In this document: positions 1-7,604 of the stretch, piece by piece | How positions within the stretch are numbered: position 1 is the stretch's first letter | Layout: every line of letters starts with the position of its first letter | DNA from: Bacteroidales bacterium UBA5349 | Lineage (GTDB): Bacteria; Bacteroidota; Bacteroidia; Bacteroidales; Tenuifilaceae | Reading direction: 5' to 3' | Assembly (NCBI GenBank): GCA_002410065.1 | Contig: DHQB01000026.1 | Location: 1 to 64,000, forward strand | Length of the DNA: 64,000 bases | Made by a program: the position numbers and the translations under genes | Notes under the pieces: generated by a model | What the model was told of the DNA's origin: nothing | The model's database searches: none | The model's input: only the letters and a program-made list of their open reading frames with translations

Positions 1-80
1 AGCGATTTAGCCTATTTACTCGCAATCCTAATGACTGTCTGCCAATGACTTAATCTCTTCTGCTCCGAATTTCATCCATT

Positions 81-220
81 GGCGGTAACGTTTAGTATAT
101 GCAAAGTAGGCGATTGCGGGCTTCAAACTTATCAAACTGCTACGATTTTAAAGCGGGCTACAACCCTCGAATTTACTTCAATTTCGCCTATTTTGTATAT
201 ACATTGTTACCGGCTGGCGT
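81..220 (-). repeat. attC-like recombination site closing the ABC-3C cassette
   Basis: This is an imperfect palindrome. The left arm (81-113) contains GGCGGTAAC and then GTATATGCAAAGTAGGCGA. The right arm (184-214), read as its reverse complement, gives GCCGGTAAC and then GTATATACAAAATAGGCGA. The inner arms agree at 17 of 19 positions. The left outer arm carries about two extra unpaired bases, the asymmetry seen in integron attC sites. Read on the minus strand, the site runs from a GGTAAC core at its 5' end to a GTTACCG core at its 3' end. The roughly 70-base centre has little pairing and holds two GCGGGCT copies (116-122 and 153-159). Its function as a recombination site is inferred. No gene is supported between 1 and 227. 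Confidence 0.7.
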
Positions 221-227
221 TTTTTCA

Positions 228-1931
228 TCATTCGATTCTGAATAGTTTATCGTCCTGTGATAATTTTACTACAAAATAATCTTCTTTATTTATCTCAACA
301 GGTAATTTATCTTTCAGAATTGAAGCTACAAATTGTATATTGTTCTTATTAACAAAGTCTGCAATTTTTACAAGTTGCTTGTCGTCCATTAATTCTTTTT
401 TGTCATTTAATAAAAAATGTAGACATGGTATATTCTCTTCGTCAGCAAACAAGGTATATGAAAGGTCAAAACAAGAAATTTCACCTTGTTTTTTACCCGA
501 ACTCATATTAGCATTGAACGCACTGAACTTATATAATCTTTGTCCCTTTCTATTGGTTATAATGTCATATTTTACGGCATATTGTTCTCCATACAACTCA
601 TTAGATATAGAAGCAAAGTGAATGTTGAATTTATTGAGTTGAGTTTTTACAACCTGTTCGAAGCTATCACTAAAAAGTTCTTTGTCAATTTCACTTAATT
701 GTTTATTGAAATCTTTTAGGTTATTATCAACTTCATTTAGTTGTTCAATGATACTCTCATACTCACCTTTCTTCCTATATTTTTCAGTCAATTCGGCAAT
801 GATTTTTTCTAGTTCTTCAAAAGAATCACTTTTTGAAATCACAGTTGTTAATTTTTTCTCCTCTTCAAGAAGTCTTTTTAAAACATTGTTATTTTCTTGA
901 ATCGCTTTCTCGAGAGATGGTAATTCTTTCGTGATGAACTTGACTTTTTCACCAATCATTGTATTGTGAAATGAAACAAGGTCAGTAAAGGATTTTTGGA
1001 TTGAGGTTATTTTTGAAGTTACTTGCTCATATATTATTTCTAGTTGACGTAAATCTATGTCAGACTTACTAGATTGAAGTTCAGCTTCAGCTTCTTTTAT
1101 TAGGTCTTTTCTAATATTTAGCTTACTGATTGTTGAACTTGTTTTATTGATGCTATACTTTACCTTATTCAGTTTATCCAAGTCTGATTCGAGGTTTTCG
1201 TTTAGATTGAAACTGCTCTTTCTTTTATTTAAGGCTTCAATGTCATTGTTGATAAGGGATAGTGCTGTTTCATAGGCTGTTTTAGTCTGGTTTTTCTCTA
1301 ATCTAGTTTTATAGGTGTCTTCTTGTCTAATTTTAGTTAAGATTTCTTGTTTACTGTTACCCTTTGTGAATTCACAACCAAAAAGAAAAAGATAAAGAGT
1401 TTCATACTCTGCATCAGAAGTATATGTATCAAGGGTTTTTAGAGTATTATTTATGCTTTCGTCTTTGTACCGAATATTGTGAGAAATTATTTGTCGGAAT
1501 GTTGGTTTGCTAGCAAGATGTTCAGGGAAGATTAAATTGCTCAATTTTGCTTCAAATTCATCTTCTGTCAACTCAACGCTATTTATTCTTCTTATTATCT
1601 CTTTTCTTGCTAGAAAGTTCCTTTCAATAATTATATCCTCTGTTCCTTTGTCCAAGTCGGAAGTTAAAACAAGAGTAATTAGAATTTTATTATCAATAAG
1701 AAAATCTTTTACAAGTTTATACTCTTGTTTTCTTGTTTCGTGGTCAACATAAATATGCTTTGGATTTGCTCCTAAACAAAAATCAACCAATTTCAGAACA
1801 GTCGTCTTACCAACGCTGTTTCCTGTTATTTGATTTTCGCTTTCATCAACAATCAAATTTAGTCCTTTGTGAAAATCTATTTCACGTATGACTTTTGCTC
1901 CGCTTGTAATGGATAATGATTTTATGAACAT
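228..1931 (-). CDS. ABC-3C system ATPase, DUF2326 family
   Basis: This is a 567-residue SMC/RecN-like ATPase. A Walker A (GNSVGKTT, residues 37-44) lies in the N-terminal lobe. Residues of about 200-440 look like coiled coil. The C-terminal lobe carries a serine/glycine signature-like stretch (SSGKKQGE) and a Walker B-like FLLNDKKEL. The arrangement fits the DUF2326 ATPases of ABC three-component systems, predicted to sense invasive nucleic acid or nucleoprotein and to activate an effector through a small middle component. The ATG overlaps the end of the middle-component gene by 10 bases, so the two are co-transcribed and perhaps translationally coupled. The gene is visibly more AT-rich than the genes after 3.3 kb, which suggests transfer. 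Family assignment is from recognition of the fold pattern; target and mode of action are unknown. Confidence 0.85.
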   Translation of the reverse strand: MFIKSLSITSGAKVIREIDFHKGLNLIVDESENQITGNSVGKTTVLKLVDFCLGANPKHIYVDHETRKQEYKLVKDFLIDNKILITLVLTSDLDKGTEDIIIERNFLARKEIIRRINSVELTEDEFEAKLSNLIFPEHLASKPTFRQIISHNIRYKDESINNTLKTLDTYTSDAEYETLYLFLFGCEFTKGNSKQEILTKIRQEDTYKTRLEKNQTKTAYETALSLINNDIEALNKRKSSFNLNENLESDLDKLNKVKYSINKTSSTISKLNIRKDLIKEAEAELQSSKSDIDLRQLEIIYEQVTSKITSIQKSFTDLVSFHNTMIGEKVKFITKELPSLEKAIQENNNVLKRLLEEEKKLTTVISKSDSFEELEKIIAELTEKYRKKGEYESIIEQLNEVDNNLKDFNKQLSEIDKELFSDSFEQVVKTQLNKFNIHFASISNELYGEQYAVKYDIITNRKGQRLYKFSAFNANMSSGKKQGEISCFDLSYTLFADEENIPCLHFLLNDKKELMDDKQLVKIADFVNKNNIQFVASILKDKLPVEINKEDYFVVKLSQDDKLFRIE

Positions 1932-2149
1932 AATTCAATCTCGCCTAAGTTGTTAATTATTGCCACGTCAATTAAATAAAGCCAATCCAAACAAAGGATA
2001 AAAACTGAAAACGACATTGACCTTTTCGCTTTAACCTCTTGATACAAATCAAGTAATTTGAACTTTTGATTCTGTTTCAAAGATTCAATTACAAATGCAC
2101 CATTGAAGTAGATGCTATTCTCAGGGTGCATGTTATCAGGTAGTAGCAT
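1922..2149 (-). CDS. ABC-3C system middle component 6-like protein
   Basis: This small protein has 75 residues when started at the ATG at 2149 (MLLPDNMHPENSIYFNGAFV). A longer frame could begin at 2236, but its extra residues lie inside the upstream SMEK gene and do not resemble the family. The chosen start overlaps the SMEK stop by 14 bases, and the stop overlaps the ATPase start by 10 bases. The pattern P-x-N at the start followed by an FNG-type helix and hydrophobic C-terminal helices resembles middle component 6 of ABC-3C systems, the adaptor predicted to link ATPase and effector. Size, order and overlaps agree with that role; there is no catalytic motif. Confidence 0.75.
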   Translation of the reverse strand: MLLPDNMHPENSIYFNGAFVIESLKQNQKFKLLDLYQEVKAKRSMSFSVFILCLDWLYLIDVAIINNLGEIELCS

Positions 2150-3104
2150 AGTTGTAATTTTCTGGATTTTCAAAAATTTTGCACCTAATAAATGCATCAA
2201 CCACGAGGATATTAATACAAAGCTCAAGTTCATCAAATGGAATTGATGTATAATTGGAGCTATTCAATACTTTTTCTTGAACCTTAGATATTACAGCGAA
2301 AAATAATTCATCATCTGATAAATTACCTTTCAATTTGGCATATTCTTGTCTTATTGTTGAAAGTACCGAATTGCTTTTATTGCTACCTTGTGCATCAAAT
2401 TCGGTATATATTTTATCAACCCTACTGTAATGTAATGAGTAGTCATCGATAATTATTTTTGCAGAATTTAAATTGTTATGAGATATTTTCCTATCAATTT
2501 CAAAGCTGTCAATTTCTCCCACCGGCTCTTTTTTATTCCAATCTTCTTTTGAGAGAATATTGATAACCGTTGCCAAATTTGATTCCAATTTCAACGGGTC
2601 AATTTCATTTACCAATTCCTTTTTTACAAACTTGTATATCCTTTCCTGGTCATCTATGTTTAGTCCTCTGATTTTTGAGAGAATTGAGTTTTTGTCAATT
2701 ATGTCAGATGCAGGATTGAAAGCAATTCCGTGTGGATTTTTGAATGTATCTTTTCTTAGTTTATCAGAATCACGGGCAATTGAAACAAACTTGAAAGTGT
2801 ATCCTTTATAGTTTTTAATTGAGTCTTTAGAAAGAGAAGATTCGATTTTTTGTTTACTTGCAGTAGATGAAACTTGTAAAACCAATTTGTTAGTATGGTC
2901 AACTAAATCAATTGCTTCAACATTCTGTTTAACATCATTTTCATTAGTTACTTCCCAACTGTATACTTCGTTTAATAAAAACTGATAAAAATTTTCTGAA
3001 TGACCATGGAAATCCAAAATATTCAATCTTCCTCTAGAAATAATCCGCAGAGCAAGTAGGTTTAGGCGTTCCTCTATAACATTAAAGTAATCAGGTCTAT
3101 TCAT
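2136..3104 (-). CDS. SMEK-domain ABC-3C effector-type protein
   Basis: This 322-residue protein is first in the three-gene unit. The N-terminal half (about 1-170) fits the SMEK domain seen in bacterial conflict systems. It includes a D-x-V-D...VLQVSS stretch that loosely recalls variant restriction-endonuclease folds (inference). The C-terminal part (about 230-322, including the IPFDELELCINILVVDAF stretch) fits the C-terminal domain that effectors of ABC-3C systems use to join the complex. Effector chemistry is not established. The gene begins about 90 bases inside the predicted cassette, directly after the recombination core site. No signal peptide or membrane segment is seen. It is AT-rich like its partners. 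Confidence 0.75.
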   Translation of the reverse strand: MNRPDYFNVIEERLNLLALRIISRGRLNILDFHGHSENFYQFLLNEVYSWEVTNENDVKQNVEAIDLVDHTNKLVLQVSSTASKQKIESSLSKDSIKNYKGYTFKFVSIARDSDKLRKDTFKNPHGIAFNPASDIIDKNSILSKIRGLNIDDQERIYKFVKKELVNEIDPLKLESNLATVINILSKEDWNKKEPVGEIDSFEIDRKISHNNLNSAKIIIDDYSLHYSRVDKIYTEFDAQGSNKSNSVLSTIRQEYAKLKGNLSDDELFFAVISKVQEKVLNSSNYTSIPFDELELCINILVVDAFIRCKIFENPENYNYATT

Positions 3105-3197
3105 TTTTTGAGCCCAAAGTTAATAATTTTACTCCTTAATTGTCATTTTACTAGCTGTTTTATTGTTTGTCAAAATCTTCTGCTGCTAGAGTCTTTT

Positions 3198-3345
3198 GCG
3201 CTTGCCGGTAACTAGTTTGTAGATATGTAAAAATCATACTATCCAAAACGTTTATTTTCTGTATTGTATGATTGAATCATATTTTTGACTTAGGGGTTGG
3301 AACTGCTTTTTGTTAGCTTTTTGCTTCCCTAAAAATAGGAAAATA
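3198..3345 (-). other. attI-like insertion site beside the integrase
   Basis: Read on the minus strand, a GTTACCGGC core (3212 to 3204) lies between the end of the integrase gene and the first cassette gene. The 15 bases from this core (GTTACCGGCAAGCGC) match the outer arm of the attC-like site at 206-220 (GTTACCGGCTGGCGT) at 12 of 15 positions. The bases behind the core (3213-3237) resemble the inner arm of that site only weakly, and the long second arm is missing. This is the expected contrast between attI and attC. A perfect 15-base palindrome, TATGATTGAATCATA, lies at 3267-3281 and could bind a protein. Role inferred. Confidence 0.5.
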
Positions 3346-4473
3346 CTACATATCATCAAAAGGAGATTTGATTTTTTGTAAGCTTTGGCTGCTCACGTGG
3401 GTATATATTTCGGTTGTTTTGCTGCTCTTGTGCCCCAACAACTCCTGAATATAGCGCAAATCGGTACCCGCCTCGAGCAAATGGGTTGCATAGCTATGCC
3501 TTAGCCAATGCAGCGTTGCAGGCTTCTTAACCTTCGATTTTGCCAAAGCCTGCTTGAAAACGCTTTGTAAACTTTGCTCATTATACTGCTGACCCTCAGC
3601 CTGTCCCTCAAAAAGCCAAACCTTGGGTTTGTATAGTTTATAGTACTCTTCGAGCATCCCAATGGTTTTATCCGATATGGGAACTACCCTATCCTTTCTG
3701 CCCTTGGCATTGCGAATAGCTAACATATTCCGTTCCCTATCTATATCTCCAGGTCTCATGTTTAGTACTTCGCTCCTTCTCAAGCCACAAGCATATATAA
3801 GGCATAGCATCGTGCGGTGCTTTAGGTTGCTATGAGCTTTTATGATTTGCTCAACCTCCTGCTTGCTGAGTACATTGGGGAGTTTTTGCTCTCGTCTTGG
3901 CCGTTCAAGTTTCTCAATTTCGATGCTTGAATGCACAACCTCACGGAAAAATAGCTTTAGTGAACTTACCAACTGATTCTGATATGTAAAGCTATACCCC
4001 TCAGCCATTAACACCCTGTGCACAAAGTCAACAACATCTTCGTTGGTGGCCTCTGGCAATTGCCTTTCTCCCATAAAACCCGCAAACATCGAGAGCAACT
4101 CGATATAAGCTATAATAGTATTATCGCTATACCGCTTATGCATTAGCCAGCGCTTAAAATTTTCAATCAGCGCAGCATTCTCTGCAGTGGGTTGCTTTTT
4201 CTTGCTCCGCTTCTGCGGAACTATGCTAATATTAGGTTTAAGCTTTCCAATTGCAGAATAATCTATCCATGCCTTGCCCTTAAAGGCTATGTAAGTCTTT
4301 TGAAGATTAAACTCGTCAGCCTTAACATACCAGCAGCCATTGGACTGGCTCCACTTTGCTCCCTCTATCTGCTTTACAATTTCAAGCAACTCTTTGTTCC
4401 AATCAAACTTGATGAATATCACATTGTTACCCCTATGGGATCCTTTGGTTAGAACTACATCGAGATTTGGCAT
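3346..4473 (-). CDS. Tyrosine recombinase (integron-like integrase)
   Basis: This 375-residue site-specific recombinase has three parts. An N-terminal region of about 80 residues contains a GAKWSQSNGCWYV motif seen ahead of some Bacteroidota recombinases. A SAM-like core-binding domain covers about 95-185, and the catalytic domain covers about 200-375. Catalytic residues are visible: R232 (GLRRSE), the K257/K260 strand, H322-x-x-R325 (HWLRHSYAT), H348 (LLGH) and nucleophile Y357. The C-terminus KIKSPFDDM resembles the end of IntI proteins. The roughly 20-residue insert that marks IntI before the HxxR box is absent, so it is Xer- or phage-like rather than a canonical integron integrase. It is transcribed towards the core site at 3204-3212 and the cassette, the reverse of class 1 integrons. 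Confidence 0.85.
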   Translation of the reverse strand: MPNLDVVLTKGSHRGNNVIFIKFDWNKELLEIVKQIEGAKWSQSNGCWYVKADEFNLQKTYIAFKGKAWIDYSAIGKLKPNISIVPQKRSKKKQPTAENAALIENFKRWLMHKRYSDNTIIAYIELLSMFAGFMGERQLPEATNEDVVDFVHRVLMAEGYSFTYQNQLVSSLKLFFREVVHSSIEIEKLERPRREQKLPNVLSKQEVEQIIKAHSNLKHRTMLCLIYACGLRRSEVLNMRPGDIDRERNMLAIRNAKGRKDRVVPISDKTIGMLEEYYKLYKPKVWLFEGQAEGQQYNEQSLQSVFKQALAKSKVKKPATLHWLRHSYATHLLEAGTDLRYIQELLGHKSSKTTEIYTHVSSQSLQKIKSPFDDM

Positions 4474-4986
4474 ATATTAAGTTTTTAGACAGCTTCGCCT
4501 TGTCAGTCCCATTATTAACTGTCATGATATTTACTGAGAGAGTGACAAATAGATTTTAAAAATAGATAATTATATTTTCAAAATACTTTTTTTGTGTAAA
4601 TAATACTATTATTATTTCAACATAGACATGAAATATTTGTGATCTATGATTCTTATTCGCTTTAATGTGTAATTAAATCAAACCCTCTAAGATGGATCCG
4701 CTGAAAACGCTCAATGTAAAAGAATACAACTTGGAAGTATGAATATTAACCAATAGCGCTCCAAAACAGATATAAAACCAATAAATATAATTTTAGAATG
4801 CATACCAAAGCCAAAGAGTAAACCATAAATCTTTTCTGGTTATGCATTAAGTTAGTAGATTTTATGTTAATGCTACTTGACTATGACTAATTTTCACCTA
4901 CTCTTATCAGGTTCTGAAAGCATATCGGTTGCTTAAATATGTAAACCATCATAACAGAACGGTACTGGAGTGCTTTTACACTTTGT
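4474..4986. other. Intergenic stretch without recognised genes
   Basis: This is AT-rich sequence between the divergent integrase and kamA genes. No coding region of plausible length, tRNA or strong hairpin is visible. A 15-codon frame beginning at 4693 has nothing to support it. The stretch presumably carries the integrase promoter, but no clear TTTG/TAnnTTTG pair could be assigned to it. Confidence 0.5.
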
Positions 4987-5017
4987 TTTGATTTTACCTG
5001 CCAAATGAGTACTTTTG
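4987..5017 (+). promoter_or_regulatory. Predicted promoter of the kamA-like gene
   Basis: TTTG at 4987-4990 and TACTTTTG at 5010-5017 are separated by 19 bases, matching the Bacteroidota housekeeping consensus (TTTG, then TAnnTTTG). Transcription would begin near 5024, which fits the downstream ATG at 5163 with a leader of about 140 bases. Confidence 0.6.
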
Positions 5018-5162
5018 CAAAATAATCCAAATTTGGATTGGCCCTTCCCCTTGCACTCTGCAATTGTTTTTAAGTGGTTTTACCAGAATTAACCTTGTAC
5101 GTGAGCAAAGGAACGGGGCTCAAAATACTTTGTGTGCACTTAGCAATAAAAAAAGATATGGA

Positions 5163-7343
5163 ATGATATATATCCCGGAAAAAATAGCGCTATCAGCCAG
5201 ATCATTAACCCTTCTCCGTAAACTATTTAGGGAAAATCCAAGGCTCGATGAAATCTATACACAATCAGCTAGCCTCGATGAGGCTAAAGAAAAGGTTCGC
5301 GAGTGGTCAATGGAGATTTTAAACGAAAATGTAGAAGCAGTTAGCTACTATAAGGGCGAGAAAAGTGGACGTAGTAGTTTTAACAAATTGCGATGGCAAG
5401 ATTTTGCAGCCATTCGTATACTTGACTACCTTGATAACTCAGGCCGAGAATTCTCTAACCCCTACCGTAATGGAGAAGAGTCGTTAAACGTTCCATTTCA
5501 ACTATTATGGTTAGGCATAAAGAATGGATTGGGAGGTGCTAAACCTCTGTTTTTTCAGGATATGATCCACCTTTTCCGTCAGCTTAACAACCAGCTTCCG
5601 CAATATATACCAACCAAAAACCAGGTTGAGGGATGGATGGAACGTTGGCACGACGGACTAAATCCGAACGTTGTGAGGATTAGAGAGGAGAATAAAGAGC
5701 GCATTATCCGTATTCTGATGAAGAGCATCAACAGCTGCGAGGTAGGCGATACCCGTTATTGCTTTGAGCATGACCTAACCGATGAGCAAAAAATTGAAAA
5801 GATGCATGAGTGGTGGGATGACTACCGTTTCCACTTACGCTTTGCTGTGCGATCGCCCAAACTGCTCAACGAGCTGCTCGATTACTCTCTTGATTTGGAT
5901 ACACAAAAAATTCTCGAAAAGGCCGAAAAAAAGGGGATCCCCTTCTTCGTAAACCCTTACTACCTCTCCCTACTAAACGCTCGTACTCCTGATTTTACTG
6001 CTAGTTCCGATTTGGCCATTCGCCATTATGTCATCTATAGCAAACCGCTAATCGATCAGTTTGGCAATATCCAAGCATGGGAAAAAGAGGATAAAATTGA
6101 ACATGGCAAACCCAATGCAGCTGGATGGCTCTTGCCCTCGCACCGCTGCGTACATCGCCGATATCCCGAGGTGGCTATTCTTATTCCCGATACCATGGGC
6201 CGAGCATGTGGCGGGCTTTGTGTATCGTGTCAGCGGATGTACGATTTTCAGAGAGGTAACCTCAACTTCAACCTCGATAAGCTGAAGCCCAACGAAACAT
6301 GGGATGAAAAACTTCAACGCTTGCTCAAGTACTGGGAGGAAGATACGCAGCTACGAGATATTTTAATTACCGGAGGTGATGCATTAATGAGCCAAAACAA
6401 ATCGCTTAAGAAAATACTTGATGCTGTCCTCGAAATGGCCATCCGTAAAGCAGAGGCTAACAAAAAAAGACCTGATGGCGAAAAGTTTGCCGAGATTCAG
6501 CGCATTCGTCTCGGAACACGATTATTGGCATACCTGCCACAGCGAGTTACCAAAGAACTCACCCAAATACTTGGTGATTTTAAGCAAAGGGCATCAAAAT
6601 ATGGGGTAAAACAGTTCATCATACAAACGCACTTCGAATCGCCCATGGAGGTTACCCCCGAATCGGCATTAGCCGTGCAAAGGCTCGTCTCTGTTGGGTG
6701 GACAGTTACCAATCAACTAGTATTTACATCGGCTGCATCACGCAGGGGGCACACTGCTAAGCTCCGTAAGGTGCTCAACGATATTGGGGTTATATCCTAC
6801 TATACCTTCTCTGTTAAAGGCTTTTTAGAAAATACATTTAACTATGCCACCAATGCACGTGCTGTGCAAGAGCAAATTGAAGAGAAGGTAATTGGCCATA
6901 TTCCATCAGAGTTTAGCCAAGATATTAAAAAATTCCCGCTTGAGGCAGAACGAATGGTCGAAAACCTGAAGCAACTAAGAGAAAAGGCCAATATTCCATT
7001 CCTTGCCACCGATAGAAACGTGATAAACCTTCCCGGAGTAGGGAAAAGCCTCACCTTTCGCACTATTGGTATAACCCGCTGGGGACGCCGAATTTTAGAG
7101 TTCGATTACGACCACACACGGTGGCATAGCCCAATCATCAATAAGGCAGGTAAGGTGGTAATAATCGAATCGAAACCCATTGGAGAATATATGCACCAGC
7201 TCGAAGAGATGGGTGAGGATCCAAAGGAATACAAAAGCGTTTGGGGCTATTCCATTGGCGAAACAGAACCCCGTACCACAATCTATGAATACCCAGAGTA
7301 TGACTTTACGATTACCGGGGAGTTAAAAAATATTGAGATTTAG
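5163..7343 (+). CDS. kamA: KamA-family radical SAM enzyme (lysine 2,3-aminomutase type)
   Basis: This is a radical SAM, PLP-dependent enzyme of the lysine 2,3-aminomutase family, which moves the alpha-amino group of lysine to the beta carbon. The iron-sulfur triad CGGLCVSC is encoded at 6207-6230 (C349, C353, C356). The PLP lysine lies in PGVGK (K628, codon 7044). Classical aminomutases have about 416 residues with the cysteine triad near residue 125; here about 220 extra residues precede it, as in other long Bacteroidota KamA proteins. The start is taken at ATG 5163 (726 residues); the reading frame extends back to a TTG at 5064, but those 33 residues look unconserved. The gene is monocistronic behind its own promoter. 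Lysine as substrate is inferred from the family; glutamate or another amino acid is possible. Confidence 0.8.
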   Translation: MIYIPEKIALSARSLTLLRKLFRENPRLDEIYTQSASLDEAKEKVREWSMEILNENVEAVSYYKGEKSGRSSFNKLRWQDFAAIRILDYLDNSGREFSNPYRNGEESLNVPFQLLWLGIKNGLGGAKPLFFQDMIHLFRQLNNQLPQYIPTKNQVEGWMERWHDGLNPNVVRIREENKERIIRILMKSINSCEVGDTRYCFEHDLTDEQKIEKMHEWWDDYRFHLRFAVRSPKLLNELLDYSLDLDTQKILEKAEKKGIPFFVNPYYLSLLNARTPDFTASSDLAIRHYVIYSKPLIDQFGNIQAWEKEDKIEHGKPNAAGWLLPSHRCVHRRYPEVAILIPDTMGRACGGLCVSCQRMYDFQRGNLNFNLDKLKPNETWDEKLQRLLKYWEEDTQLRDILITGGDALMSQNKSLKKILDAVLEMAIRKAEANKKRPDGEKFAEIQRIRLGTRLLAYLPQRVTKELTQILGDFKQRASKYGVKQFIIQTHFESPMEVTPESALAVQRLVSVGWTVTNQLVFTSAASRRGHTAKLRKVLNDIGVISYYTFSVKGFLENTFNYATNARAVQEQIEEKVIGHIPSEFSQDIKKFPLEAERMVENLKQLREKANIPFLATDRNVINLPGVGKSLTFRTIGITRWGRRILEFDYDHTRWHSPIINKAGKVVIIESKPIGEYMHQLEEMGEDPKEYKSVWGYSIGETEPRTTIYEYPEYDFTITGELKNIEI

Positions 7344-7460
7344 AACCCATTATCGATTGGATTAGCCCTGAATTAAAGGTTGAATTTGTACTTTTATACT
7401 TCAATAAGAAATTAACACGCTTATAAATGTTTGGAGTGCAATAAATATCCCAACAAACAT

Positions 7461-7491
7461 TTTGTTTAGTTTACATAAGTGCCTAACTTTG
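7461..7491 (+). promoter_or_regulatory. Predicted promoter of the FemAB-like gene
   Basis: TTTG at 7461-7464 and TAACTTTG at 7484-7491 are spaced by 19 bases, a full match to the Bacteroidota consensus. The leader to the ATG at 7605 would be about 105 bases. Confidence 0.6.
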
Positions 7492-7604
7492 TAACTGATA
7501 ATAAGCATAATAGTATTATGCGCATAGGGTGCTTAGCCGATAAGGTTTAAGCGCTTTTGCTTTTTTAATAAAATGCCATTAGGCATTATTAACGAATTGG
7601 CAAA

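Noticed and set aside
79..279. 66-codon plus-strand reading frame
   Set aside because: It lies across the palindrome and into the 3' end of the ATPase gene; composition is not protein-like.
3346..4473. Canonical integron integrase IntI
   Set aside because: Catalytic residues fit, but the IntI-specific insert before the HxxR box is missing, so only integron-like is claimed.
4693..4740. 15-codon frame in the gap before kamA
   Set aside because: Too short, with no promoter, leader signal or recognisable product.
5064..5162. TTG start for the KamA protein
   Set aside because: The extra 33 residues are not typical of the family and the ATG at 5163 gives a normal N-terminus; a TTG start cannot be excluded.
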